A stretch of 64,000 nt of DNA from Novosphingobium sp. Rr 2-17 (GTDB lineage Bacteria > Pseudomonadota > Alphaproteobacteria > Sphingomonadales > Sphingomonadaceae): positions 84,163-148,162 of the forward strand of contig NZ_AKFJ01000083.1 in NCBI RefSeq assembly GCF_000272475.1. Reading direction: 5' to 3'. Positions 7,160 to 15,150 of the stretch are shown piece by piece. The notes beneath the pieces are model-generated. The model had not been told where the DNA came from. It ran no database searches and saw only the letters and a program-made list of their open reading frames with translations. Every line of letters begins with the position of its first letter. Position 1 is the first letter of the stretch. A program made the translations under genes and the position numbers.

Positions 7160-9463
7160 TTAGAAGTCCGCCGTCAGCACGACGCCGAACGTACGCGGAT
7201 CAGCGTAACGTGCGATGACGATGTTGGCCGGAGCGTCAGTCGAGCCCACCGCCCCGGCGCCTGCCACGACCGTGCCAGTCGAGATGTAACGCTTATCGCC
7301 AATGTTACGGACATAGGCGGTCAGCGAATAGCGATCCGAGAACGTCAGGGTGGCATGCGCGTTGGCGACAAACTGCCCGCCGACGTGGACCAGAGGTTTG
7401 AGGCCGTTGTCGATGTCGGTCTGGCTCACATAAGCGAAGTCGTAGCCCGAGCGATATATGCCGTCTACGCCCACTTCGAAAGCGGTCTTGTCGTTCAGGT
7501 CGAAGTGCCGAATGTACGACGCATTGGCTACGAACGGCGAGACGTTGGCAATCTTGTCCTGCGCCACGTTCTCGGCGAATTTAGCAGTCTTGTCCTTGAA
7601 GCGGGCATCCGTGTACGTCAGGTTCAAACCGAACCGGTCGTTCGGCGTGGCGCGGAACGCAACCTCAAGCTCCGCACCTTTCACCTCGGCCTTCGAGGAC
7701 AACGTAACCAGGCTCAGCGCGCCGCCGCTGCCGCCATCGTTAATGCCGCCGACCTGGTAGCCACCGTAGCGGTAGTAGAACCCGGCTGCGTTCAACTGCA
7801 GCTTGTTGTCAAAGAACCGGTTCTTGGTGCCCAGCTCATACGCCGTCAGCGTTTCAGTGCTGAAATCGGACACATAAGGGCCGGTCGAGCCCGAAGTCAC
7901 GTTGATATCGCCAGGCAGGAAGCCGGTGGACACCGACGCGTAGACCAGGTTTTCAGCCGAAAGGTCCTGCTCAAGCCGGGCCTTGTAGGTCACGTTGTTG
8001 AACTTGCGCAGGCTGTCCTCGGGACGGACCTGAAGCGTCTCATTCCTTGTCTGTGGCGGGAACGTGCCGTCGATGACCACGACCGAGGTATAATCCTGGT
8101 CGGTCGTGATCTTGGTATGATCGTAGCGAATACCAGCGGTCAGGCGTGTCGAAGGCGTGAACGAATAGGTGCCCTCGGCGAAGACGCCGATGTCGGTCGT
8201 GACCTTCTTGTAAAGCGTCGATTCGTAGCTCAAATTCCAGATGTCCGGATCAACCACGGACTGGTTCTCCACCAGGTTATGGTTGCGCAGCGAGTTACGA
8301 TAGAAGAACCCGCCTGCCTGCCACTTCAGTGCCGAGCCCGTGCTCGATGCGAAGCGCAGTTCCTGGGTGATGAAGTGATCGTGCGGCGTTTCCATGGTCT
8401 GGCGCAGCAACTGGCCACCCTGGGTGTAGGCCACGCCCGACTGAGTGTAAGTACGCAGCGCCGGGATATAGGTCACCGCGACCGGGCCAAGGTCCCAGTT
8501 GAGTTCGGCCCAGTACATCCGCGACTGGTTCTGGGCTCGGCCGACAGGCACATCGCTGTACGTCAGCGTGTTCGGCGTCAAAACCTCGCCATTGATTTCA
8601 CCGGTCCGCGTCTTGTTGTTCTGGAACGCAGCGCCGACCAGCACGGAGAAGCTTTCGGTGGGCCGGTACAACACCTTGATGCGACCCTCGATCGTATCGA
8701 TCGCGTCGCCTTCCTTGGCGTAGTATCCGTCACGCGCGTAATAGTTGCCCGAGGCGCGCACCGCCAGCGTATCGCTGATCGGCACGTTCACGCCGCCGGT
8801 CAAATGCATCAGGCCAGCGGTGCCCGCTTCTTCCGCGACATTCATGCCGAAACTATCGGTATTGGGATCGCGAGTATGGATCGCGACCACGCCGGCCGTG
8901 GCGCTGCGGCCGTAGAGCGTACCCTGAGGACCGCGCAGAACCTCGACGCGACCAATATCGTACGCGCCACCGATGCCACCGGCGATATCGTCGGTGTAGA
9001 TCGCCGTAGCCGGAACCGTGGAGTTGATGCTGCCGCCCAGCGGCGCGTTCGAGCCAATGCCGCGGATCGTCACGCCGGTGCCCGGCGTATCCGTACCAGC
9101 CCCTGCCGCACCGACATCGGCGCCGCCCGATACCCCGGGAACGTCTTCGAGCAACTGGCGAAGGTTGAACTTGCCTTCTTTTTGCAATTGGGTGCCCTGG
9201 CGGACGCTGACCGACGAGGCGACACTTTGCAGGGTGCCCATCCGGCGTTCTGCCGTAACGACGATCTCATCAAGCGTAGCGCCGGTTTCCCGCGCTTGGT
9301 TCGCCGACGTGTCTTGGGCATGTGCCGACAGCGCGGTAAATGTTCCTACAAGCGCGGTACTGCCAAGAGCGACCAATCGAAACGTACTAATAGTACTGAA
9401 CGTTGATTTCGCACCCGATCCCACTCGCGAGCAAAAATATACCCCCTTAGATGCGACTTGCAT
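7160..9463 (-). CDS. TonB-dependent outer-membrane receptor
   Basis: A 767-residue receptor. The ATG at 9463 is preferred because GGAGGG sits just before it; an in-frame TTG four codons upstream lies inside that ribosome-binding site. A long signal region ends near AHAQ (residue 49), followed by the TonB box/plug start (LDEIVVTAERR), plug motifs (LEDVPGVSGG, VTIRGIG, VEVLRGPQGTLYGRSATAG) and a C-terminal 22-strand barrel region ending in TADF with the usual aromatic final residue. It should import a substrate across the outer membrane with TonB energy. As the first gene of the leftward block it probably supplies the compound handled by the downstream periplasmic proteins. No FecR/FecI pair is adjacent; two MarR regulators lie upstream instead. 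Confidence 0.93.
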   Translation of the reverse strand: MQVASKGVYFCSRVGSGAKSTFSTISTFRLVALGSTALVGTFTALSAHAQDTSANQARETGATLDEIVVTAERRMGTLQSVASSVSVRQGTQLQKEGKFNLRQLLEDVPGVSGGADVGAAGAGTDTPGTGVTIRGIGSNAPLGGSINSTVPATAIYTDDIAGGIGGAYDIGRVEVLRGPQGTLYGRSATAGVVAIHTRDPNTDSFGMNVAEEAGTAGLMHLTGGVNVPISDTLAVRASGNYYARDGYYAKEGDAIDTIEGRIKVLYRPTESFSVLVGAAFQNNKTRTGEINGEVLTPNTLTYSDVPVGRAQNQSRMYWAELNWDLGPVAVTYIPALRTYTQSGVAYTQGGQLLRQTMETPHDHFITQELRFASSTGSALKWQAGGFFYRNSLRNHNLVENQSVVDPDIWNLSYESTLYKKVTTDIGVFAEGTYSFTPSTRLTAGIRYDHTKITTDQDYTSVVVIDGTFPPQTRNETLQVRPEDSLRKFNNVTYKARLEQDLSAENLVYASVSTGFLPGDINVTSGSTGPYVSDFSTETLTAYELGTKNRFFDNKLQLNAAGFYYRYGGYQVGGINDGGSGGALSLVTLSSKAEVKGAELEVAFRATPNDRFGLNLTYTDARFKDKTAKFAENVAQDKIANVSPFVANASYIRHFDLNDKTAFEVGVDGIYRSGYDFAYVSQTDIDNGLKPLVHVGGQFVANAHATLTFSDRYSLTAYVRNIGDKRYISTGTVVAGAGAVGSTDAPANIVIARYADPRTFGVVLTADF

Positions 9464-9584
9464 CCATCCCTCCAATATTTTATGTTATTTGGTTATTCAG
9501 ATGATCCTTTCTATATCAAGGATGCACCTGAGATCGGCTATTTTTAAAGACAGTCGGAAATTAAGAACATTGTATTTCATGAAA

Positions 9585-9609
9585 TCGACCAAGCAAGCTG
9601 CTTGATCGA
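9585..9609. promoter_or_regulatory. Inverted-repeat operator candidate upstream of the receptor
   Basis: Arms TCGA-C-CAAGCA and TGCTTG-A-TCGA face each other around a 3-base AGC spacer; only one position of the 11-bp arms fails to pair. It lies 122 bp upstream of the receptor start. The size and symmetry fit binding of a dimeric regulator such as MarR. It could also form a hairpin in the leader if transcription starts further upstream. Confidence 0.4.
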
Positions 9610-9815
9610 AAGCAATCGATCTCATCGACAATGGATATTCGAAAATGCTGGCAGGCCTGCGGATCACTGCCGCGTAACTTCCGAAACCCCTCTTTGCGTT
9701 CTCTTGCTTGGCCCTATTCAGTCACAGCAAAAGCGATTGGTCAAGGCCACCACTGAACGTCCGCAGCCGGAATTGGCGCCGCCCCGCCTTCGAGGAAGCA
9801 ACCTTCAATCTATGT

Positions 9816-9828
9816 TTTATCACATAAA
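9816..9828. promoter_or_regulatory. AT-rich palindrome, possible MarR operator
   Basis: TTTATCACATAAA is a perfect inverted repeat (5-bp arms, 3-base centre) about 250 bp upstream of the rightward MarR gene. The first eight bases, TTTTATCA, recur near 9911. The second MarR gene also has an AT palindrome (TAAATATTTA, 11116-11125) just before its start. MarR operators are often AT-rich palindromes, but in an AT-rich region such matches also occur by chance. Confidence 0.22.
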
Positions 9829-10076
9829 TTCAACACGATAGACCAACCCTGCAATCGATATCACCGACCTAGACATCGCGGAAAATTATTTATTTTACTA
9901 AACAAAAATTTTTATCAAAAATATGTTTTCGTCCTTAAGGACCAGCCCTCCTGACGAATCTCCGGCGGGCCGATCGCGACGCCGTCGGCTGGATTGCCCA
10001 CCGGTTTTGCGCTTGCCACCTGAAAGCAAAAGCCTAGCCACTATACTTCACCGACAAAAATATCTAAGATGATTAA

Positions 10077-10571
10077 GTGTTGAACGAAAGCCCTACCGGA
10101 CAAGGTGCCATGGAAGGCATCCTCCAACTCTTCGACGAAGCGCTGCGCCCCGCTATGCGTGAGCCGCTGGAGATCACGACGCTCATTGGCCGCCTGATCG
10201 CCCGAGCCACCAACGAGGCCCAAGCCGCATCCATTAGCGACCTGGGCGCCAGCGGAATCGATATCCTGGCAGCCCTTGCCTCACGAGGCGCCCCGTTTCG
10301 CGCCAAACCGGGCGAACTCGCGGTCTGGTCCGGCGTCACCGGCGCCGCGATTACCACGCGCGTCGATCGTCTGGAACGTCGCGGAATGGTGGAACGTACG
10401 GTCGATCCCAAAGACCGCCGCATTCGCTGGATCAATTTGACCGACGCGGGCAATGACGTGCTGCATCGACAAGCGGTGGAATTGACGACCCAGCCGCTGT
10501 TCCTGAATATTCAGAGTCTATCTGAGAAAGAGGCGTCGACGCTCTGCGCGATCTTGCGTAAACTCACCTGA
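10077..10571 (+). CDS. MarR-family transcriptional regulator (copy 1)
   Basis: A 164-residue winged-helix protein. Residues 22-55 form the dimerisation helices; a DNA-binding part follows with LAVWSGVTGAAITTRVDRLE (recognition helix), ERTVDPKDRRIRWINLTDAG (wing) and a C-terminal dimerisation helix. The GTG at 10077 is chosen because it gives the same N-terminal length as the paralogue at 10610-11104; an ATG at 10110 is an alternative. MarR proteins usually repress transport or degradation genes and are released by phenolic ligands, which would suit the neighbouring phenol-oxidase operon. The ligand is not known. Confidence 0.85.
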   Translation: MLNESPTGQGAMEGILQLFDEALRPAMREPLEITTLIGRLIARATNEAQAASISDLGASGIDILAALASRGAPFRAKPGELAVWSGVTGAAITTRVDRLERRGMVERTVDPKDRRIRWINLTDAGNDVLHRQAVELTTQPLFLNIQSLSEKEASTLCAILRKLT

Positions 10572-10572
10572 C

Positions 10573-10598
10573 GGCGGGAACCTTACGGACTGCCCGCC
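10573..10598. terminator. Short hairpin between convergent MarR genes
   Basis: GGCGGG (10573-10578) pairs with CCCGCC (10593-10598) across a 14-base loop, directly after the stop of copy 1 and 11 bp before the stop of copy 2. It could work in both directions. There is no T-tract, so it is a weak candidate. Confidence 0.35.
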
Positions 10599-10609
10599 AG
10601 AAGCCGCGC

Positions 10610-11104
10610 CTAGACCAGCTTTCGCAAAATAGCACATAACGCCGCCGATTCTTTCTTGGTCAGCTTTTGTATATCGGCGAACAGCGGGCGCTCCGTCAGG
10701 GCCAAGGCTTGACTGCGAAGTAGATCGATCCCCGCCGATGTCAGCGATATCCAGCGGATGCGACGATCTTCGGAGTCGATGATGCGCTCCACCAAGCCAC
10801 GCGCTTCCAGGCGGTCCACGCGAGCAGTAATCGCGGCCCCTGTCACCCCAGACCACCCTGCGACCTCGCTCGGTTTGGCCCGAAACGGAGCGCCTCGTGA
10901 TGCCAAGGCAGCAAGGATGTCGACTTCGTTGGCACCAAGGTCGCTGATGACACTTGATTGCGCTTCGTTGGTCGCGCGCGCACTCAGCCGCCCGATTAAA
11001 GTGGTCACTTCAAGCGGTACGACCATTTCAGGGCGTAAAGCGTCTCCGATAAGATCGAGTAAACCGGGAAGCGGGTCGCGTTTGATGGATTCCGAATTGC
11101 GCAC
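10610..11104 (-). CDS. MarR-family transcriptional regulator (copy 2)
   Basis: A 164-residue paralogue of the protein at 10077-10571, with the same length and long shared blocks (IGRL.ARATNEAQ, DILAALASRGAPFRAKP, WSGVTGAAIT.RVDRLE, SAALCAILRKL against STLCAILRKL). Start is the GTG at 11104; GACGG a few bases upstream is a poor ribosome-binding site. The genes are tail to tail, 38 bp apart, so this is an inverted duplication. Whether both copies control the receptor operon or one has a new target cannot be told from sequence. Confidence 0.85.
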   Translation of the reverse strand: MRNSESIKRDPLPGLLDLIGDALRPEMVVPLEVTTLIGRLSARATNEAQSSVISDLGANEVDILAALASRGAPFRAKPSEVAGWSGVTGAAITARVDRLEARGLVERIIDSEDRRIRWISLTSAGIDLLRSQALALTERPLFADIQKLTKKESAALCAILRKLV

Positions 11105-11305
11105 TTTACCGTCTTTAAATATTTATCTGCTACACGGCAAACGTCAATCTGGCGCTGAACGCGTCGGCTGTCCATAGCAAGCGAAATCAAGCTGTGTGTT
11201 TTCTATTACCGATGCCATGACTGCTACGGCGGACTGATGGAGTAGGGAACACGCCTTGGCATGCCTCCCCCTATCCTCCGCCCTGTCCTCATCCCAAACG
11301 CCAAA

Positions 11306-11335
11306 CGGCCCCGCCATCGGGTGATGGCGGGGCCG
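11306..11335 (-). terminator. Terminator of the petABC operon
   Basis: CGGCCCCGCCAT and ATGGCGGGGCCG form a perfect 12-bp stem with a 6-base loop, 56 bp beyond the petC stop. On the leftward transcript it is followed by GTTTGGCGTTTGG, moderately T-rich. It is the strongest hairpin in this part of the window. Confidence 0.7.
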
Positions 11336-11390
11336 CTGTGTGTTCGCCTTTTCCGGGGCAGCAGGTGATTCCGCCTGCTTCGAAAACGCT

Positions 11391-12251
11391 CTAGTGCTTC
11401 TGGTTACGCCAGACGTTGCGGTAGGACATGTAGCCCAGCGCGGTGGCGAAGAACAGGAACAGGATCACCGCAAGGCCGGTCTGCTTGCGCTTTTCCAGCT
11501 TGGGTTCCGCCGTCCAGATCAGGAAGGCGCTGACGTCCTGCGCCATCTGATCGACCGTAGGCTTGGGATTGCCCGGACCATATTCGACCTGGCCGTCGCC
11601 CGAGAGCGGCGGCGCCATCGCCAGGTTCAGGTTGGCGAAGTAGGGGTTGAAGTGCAGCCCCATCGGCGTCTTGGCGTCCGGGAATTCCTTCAGCAGTTCC
11701 TCGCCATGCTCGTTCCTGTAGCCTTCCTGCTCGGTGTAACCGGTCAGCAGCGAGGCGATGTACGGCGCGCCGCCTTCGCGGGCCTTGGTCATCAGCGACA
11801 AGTCCGGCGGGATCGCGTTGTTATTGGCAGCGCGTGCGGCGGTGTCGTTGGCGAACGGCTTGGGGAAGTAGTCGGTCGGCACGCCGGGACGCATGTTCGC
11901 CTCACCGGTGGTGGGATCGATCCCCGGCACCTGGAAGCCCGCCGCGATCGTCTTCACCTGGCCTTCGCTGTAGCCCAGTTGCGCCAAGTCGCGGAAGGCG
12001 ACGTGGCTGAGCGAGTGGCAGGCCGAGCAGACTTCCTTGTAGACCTGGAAGCCGCGCTGGAGCTGCTGCTTGTCAAACCGGCCGAACGGGCCATCGCTGG
12101 CGTACCGGTATTCCTTGGGCTCTTTGTGGAAGTGCTTTTCAGCCGTTGCCGCGGGCGGCTCGGTGATCTGGGTATAGGCGCCTTTGCCGAAGGACCACGC
12201 CAGGGCCACTGTGAAGAACAGCCCGACGAGGATCGAGAGAATGCGTGCCAT
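11391..12251 (-). CDS. petC: Cytochrome c1 of the bc1 complex
   Basis: A 286-residue protein from the ATG at 12251; longer readings only add sequence from the intergenic gap. It opens with a hydrophobic export signal, has the haem site CSACH at residues 75-79, the Met ligand in LNLAMAPPLSGDG, and one C-terminal membrane anchor (GLAVILFLFFATALGYMSY) followed by a basic tail. Cytochrome c1 takes electrons from the Rieske centre and passes them to soluble or membrane cytochrome c. It is the last of three genes in the order Rieske, cytochrome b, cytochrome c1, with a strong hairpin behind it. Confidence 0.96.
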   Translation of the reverse strand: MARILSILVGLFFTVALAWSFGKGAYTQITEPPAATAEKHFHKEPKEYRYASDGPFGRFDKQQLQRGFQVYKEVCSACHSLSHVAFRDLAQLGYSEGQVKTIAAGFQVPGIDPTTGEANMRPGVPTDYFPKPFANDTAARAANNNAIPPDLSLMTKAREGGAPYIASLLTGYTEQEGYRNEHGEELLKEFPDAKTPMGLHFNPYFANLNLAMAPPLSGDGQVEYGPGNPKPTVDQMAQDVSAFLIWTAEPKLEKRKQTGLAVILFLFFATALGYMSYRNVWRNQKH

Positions 12252-12276
12252 GTCTTTCGTCTTTCGTTCGGGTTGA

Positions 12277-13578
12277 TCAGTGAGCCGGAGCCGGCGAGGC
12301 GGAGGGAGCGAGATGGGCGGCCTCATCCTTGCCGAGCACGCTTTCGGTGATCGAATAAGGCAGCGGCAGCGGCTTCTCGATCGACGAGATGATCGGCACG
12401 ATGATCAGGAAGTGCGCGAAGTAGTACAGCGCGGCCAACTGGCTGAGCATCACGTAGGGCTCTTCCGCCGGGGCGCCGCCGCAGTAGAACAGCACTGCCA
12501 TCGCCGGGATCAGGCCGAACCAGAAGAACTTCTTGTACAGCGGGCGGTACGAGCCCGAGCGGACCGGCGAGCGATCGAGCCACGGCAGGAAGAACCACAC
12601 CAGGATCGAGCCGAACATGGCGAGCACGCCCATCAGCTTGGCCGGGAAGAAGAAGAAGTTCTGGGTGAAGGCGCGCAGGATCGCATAGAACGGCCAGAAG
12701 TACCATTCGGGCACGATGTGCGCGGGCGTGCTCATCGGATTGGCCGGGATATAGTTGTCCGCGTGACCCAGATAGTTGGGCACGTAGAACACCAGGAACG
12801 CATACACGATCGCGAACACGCCGATGAACCAGCCATCCTTAGCGACGTAGTACGGGTAGAACGGCAGGGTATCGCTGCTGCTCTTGACCTCGACGCCGGT
12901 GGGGTTGGACGATCCAGGGATATGCAGCGCCCAGATGTGCAGGATCACCACGCCCAAGATCACGAACGGCAGCAGGAAGTGCAGCGAGAAGAAGCGGTTG
13001 AGCGCGGCGTTGTCAGGCGCGAAACCACCCAGCAGCCACTGCTGCAACGGCTCGCCCACGAACGGGATCGCGCCGAACAGGCCGGTGATGACCTTGGCGC
13101 CCCAGTAGCTCATCTGGCCCCAGGGCAGCACATAGCCCATGAAGGCGGTGGCCATCATCAGCAGGAAGATGGTGACGCCCAGCAGCCACACCATTTCGCG
13201 CGGGGCCTTGTACGAGCCGAAGTAGAAGCCGCGGAAGATGTGGATGTAGATGACGATGAAGAACGCCGAGGCGCCGTTGGCATGGGCATAGCGCATCAGC
13301 CAGCCCCAGTTGACGTCACGCACGGTCATCTCGATCGTGTCGAATGCCACGGCGGAGTTGGCGGCGTAGTGCATCGCCATGACCACGCCGGTGACGATCT
13401 GGATGATCAGGCACAGGCCGGCCAGGAAACCGAAGTTCCAGAAATAGTTGAGGTTGCGCGGCACTTCGTAGCCGCCGCCGACAGCGTTGTACGCAAGGCG
13501 CGGGATCGGAAGTTTCTCGTCCATCCACTTCATGAAGGGATGGGTCGGCTTATACTCTTTGGCCCAGGGAAAGCTCAT
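12277..13578 (-). CDS. petB: Cytochrome b of the bc1 complex
   Basis: A 433-residue integral membrane protein with eight expected helices. The four haem-b ligands are visible as His99 and His113 (RYAHANG, IYIHIF) and His200 and His214 ([17 protein letters not shown]), with the usual 13-residue spacing of mitochondrial-type cytochrome b. The Qo-site motif [11 protein letters not shown] is present. GAGGATCACACC before the ATG is a good ribosome-binding site. It carries the quinol-oxidising and quinone-reducing sites of complex III. Gaps to petA and petC are 22 and 25 bp. Confidence 0.97.
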   Translation of the reverse strand: MSFPWAKEYKPTHPFMKWMDEKLPIPRLAYNAVGGGYEVPRNLNYFWNFGFLAGLCLIIQIVTGVVMAMHYAANSAVAFDTIEMTVRDVNWGWLMRYAHANGASAFFIVIYIHIFRGFYFGSYKAPREMVWLLGVTIFLLMMATAFMGYVLPWGQMSYWGAKVITGLFGAIPFVGEPLQQWLLGGFAPDNAALNRFFSLHFLLPFVILGVVILHIWALHIPGSSNPTGVEVKSSSDTLPFYPYYVAKDGWFIGVFAIVYAFLVFYVPNYLGHADNYIPANPMSTPAHIVPEWYFWPFYAILRAFTQNFFFFPAKLMGVLAMFGSILVWFFLPWLDRSPVRSGSYRPLYKKFFWFGLIPAMAVLFYCGGAPAEEPYVMLSQLAALYYFAHFLIIVPIISSIEKPLPLPYSITESVLGKDEAAHLAPSASPAPAH

Positions 13579-13600
13579 GGTGTGATCCTCTCTCTTGGCC

Positions 13601-14134
13601 TCAGCCGATTTTGACGGCGGTGTCGGACGTGAACTCGTACGGCGGAACCTCTAGGTTCTTAGGCGCGGGGCCTTTGCGGATACGAGCAGCGGTATCGTAG
13701 GACGATCCGTGGCACGGGCAGAAATAGCCGCCGAACTCGCCCTTGGCCTCGCCCTCGCCGGCGCCGAGCGGCACACAGCCCAGGTGGGTGCACACGCCCA
13801 TGGTGATGAGCCAGTTCTGCTTGCCTTCCTTGGTCCGCTCTTCCAGCGTCTGCGGATCGCGCAGGGTGCTGGCATCGACCTTGTTGGCCTCGTCGATCTC
13901 GTGCTGCGTCAGGTTGCGCACGAAGACCGGCTGCTTGCGGAACTGCGATTTGATCGCCTGCCCCGGCTGGATGGCGGAAATATCAAGCTCGGTTGAAGAG
14001 GCGGCAAGAACGTCGGCAGAGGCCGACATCTGGCTGACCAGCGGGACGACGATACCAATGCCCGCGACCCCAGCCGCGCTGACGGCGGCAATATTTATGA
14101 AATCGCGCCGGCGCACGCCCTCTGCGTCTGTCAT
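13601..14134 (-). CDS. petA: Rieske iron-sulfur subunit of the bc1 complex
   Basis: A 177-residue protein from the ATG at 14134, with AAGGGC upstream. A twin-arginine motif (RRRDFINIA) precedes one membrane helix ([17 protein letters not shown]), as expected for Tat-inserted Rieske proteins. The [2Fe-2S] site is CTHLGC (115-120) and CPCHGS (139-144): ligands Cys115, His117, Cys139, His142, with a Cys120-Cys141 disulphide. It is the first gene of petABC; the promoter must lie in the 230 bp upstream. Confidence 0.97.
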   Translation of the reverse strand: MTDAEGVRRRDFINIAAVSAAGVAGIGIVVPLVSQMSASADVLAASSTELDISAIQPGQAIKSQFRKQPVFVRNLTQHEIDEANKVDASTLRDPQTLEERTKEGKQNWLITMGVCTHLGCVPLGAGEGEAKGEFGGYFCPCHGSSYDTAARIRKGPAPKNLEVPPYEFTSDTAVKIG

Positions 14135-14294
14135 GTTTGCCCTTGCCTTATTTTCGACAACCCGCCGTCGGGGGAAGACGACAGGCCCAGGTAATCGACG
14201 ACTATTAACCCGGTATCCCCCAATTTCGACCCAAAAACCAAGCATTACTTGGTCCACGTGCCGACTTTGCCGGCCTGATATACGCGAAACCAAG

Positions 14295-14320
14295 CCGTGC
14301 CAACCGCCTTTTTGGCACGG
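14295..14320 (-). terminator. Hairpin downstream of pgeF
   Basis: CCGTGCCAA (14295-14303) and TTGGCACGG (14312-14320) pair perfectly over 9 bp with an 8-base loop, 47 bp after the pgeF stop and about 160 bp before petA. It most likely ends the pepN-pgeF transcript. No clear T-run follows on that strand. Confidence 0.5.
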
Positions 14321-14367
14321 ATCAAGGCATTGCGGAAGCCTTGCGATTCAATCTCTCGCGTTCGAAT

Positions 14368-15150
14368 TCACCCAAGGGCGACGAGCGAAATCTGTCTTCC
14401 ATAGGCCGGCTCGGCGCGATGGGTGGCCCGGCGGTAGGAATAGAAGCGGTCCTCCAGCGCGTAAGTATCCAGGCCGATCCCCTGCGCCCAGGCGATCCCG
14501 GCGGCGCGCAAGCGGGCGACGACGTAGGCTTCCAGGTCAAACTGGTGGTGACCGGCGCGGCCCGCTTCAAAGAACTCGGCGTTGGCGATGTGGTCTGCCA
14601 CAAAGCGGTCGCGGAAGCCCTCGTCCACCTCGTAGCTGGCTTGGGCGATGCACGGGCCGACGGCGGCGACGATCTGGTCGCGCCGGGCGCCCAGCCGCTC
14701 CATCGCCGCGATGGTGGCATCGGTGACGCCGCCGATCGCGCCTTTCCAACCGGCATGAGCGGCGCCAACGACGCCGGCCTCGCGGTCGGCGAACAGCACC
14801 GGCGCGCAATCGGCGGTGAGGATGCCCAGCAGCACGCCGGGCCGATCGGTGACGAGCGCGTCGGCATGCGGGCGCTCGGCATCGGACCAGTCGCCCGCGA
14901 CCACGCAGTCGCCCGAGTGGACCTGATAGACGGTGGTGAGCTTCGCGCCGGGTAGCACCGCGTCGGCGGCCAAGGCGCGGTTGCGTGCGATCAGCGTCGG
15001 ATCGTCACCCGATCCCAGACCGACGTTCAGCCCCGCGACATCGCCGGTACTGACCCCGCCAGTCCGGCCCAGAAAGCCATGGGGCAGGCCCGCCAGCGAC
15101 GACGCGTGGTTGACCTCAACCAAGCGACTTGGACACTTGCTCACGCACAT
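14368..15150 (-). CDS. pgeF: Peptidoglycan editing factor PgeF (YfiH/laccase-domain)
   Basis: A 260-residue member of the DUF152/YfiH family. Typical blocks are HGFLGRTGGVSTGDVAGLNVG, VYQVHSGDC, DALVTDRPGVLLGILTADCAPV, GAAHAGWKGAIGG and VGPCIAQASYEV, with the conserved Cys and His metal-site residues in TADC and AHAGWKG. PgeF removes wrongly incorporated amino acids from muropeptide precursors; the family was earlier called polyphenol oxidase. The ATG at 15150 lies inside the end of pepN; a TTG at 15123 would give a more usual N-terminus (VEVNHAS), so the start is uncertain. It overlaps pepN and is probably co-transcribed. Confidence 0.9.
   Translation of the reverse strand: MCVSKCPSRLVEVNHASSLAGLPHGFLGRTGGVSTGDVAGLNVGLGSGDDPTLIARNRALAADAVLPGAKLTTVYQVHSGDCVVAGDWSDAERPHADALVTDRPGVLLGILTADCAPVLFADREAGVVGAAHAGWKGAIGGVTDATIAAMERLGARRDQIVAAVGPCIAQASYEVDEGFRDRFVADHIANAEFFEAGRAGHHQFDLEAYVVARLRAAGIAWAQGIGLDTYALEDRFYSYRRATHRAEPAYGRQISLVALG

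Larger units (their letters stand above)
9464..10076. other. AT-rich intergenic regulatory region
   Basis: About 0.6 kb between the divergent receptor and MarR genes with no convincing coding sequence on either strand. It is clearly richer in A+T than the neighbouring genes, especially 9480-9580 and 9880-9940. It contains a 25-bp imperfect dyad (9585-9609), a 13-bp perfect AT palindrome (9816-9828) and a second TTTTATCA copy near 9911. TATACT at 10042-10047 could be a -10 box for the MarR gene. This is where promoters and operators for both directions must lie. Confidence 0.6.

Noticed and set aside
7355..9406. A 683-codon plus-strand frame inside the TonB receptor gene
   Set aside because: Antisense shadow of a clear receptor; Arg/Val/Gly-rich with no motifs or ribosome-binding site.
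9602..9841. A 79-codon frame in the AT-rich region beside the receptor
   Set aside because: No ribosome-binding site, no domain, mixed composition; the region reads better as regulatory DNA.
12280..13614. A 444-codon plus-strand frame across petB
   Set aside because: Antisense to cytochrome b; extreme His/Glu/Arg/Gln composition is the mirror of membrane-helix codons.
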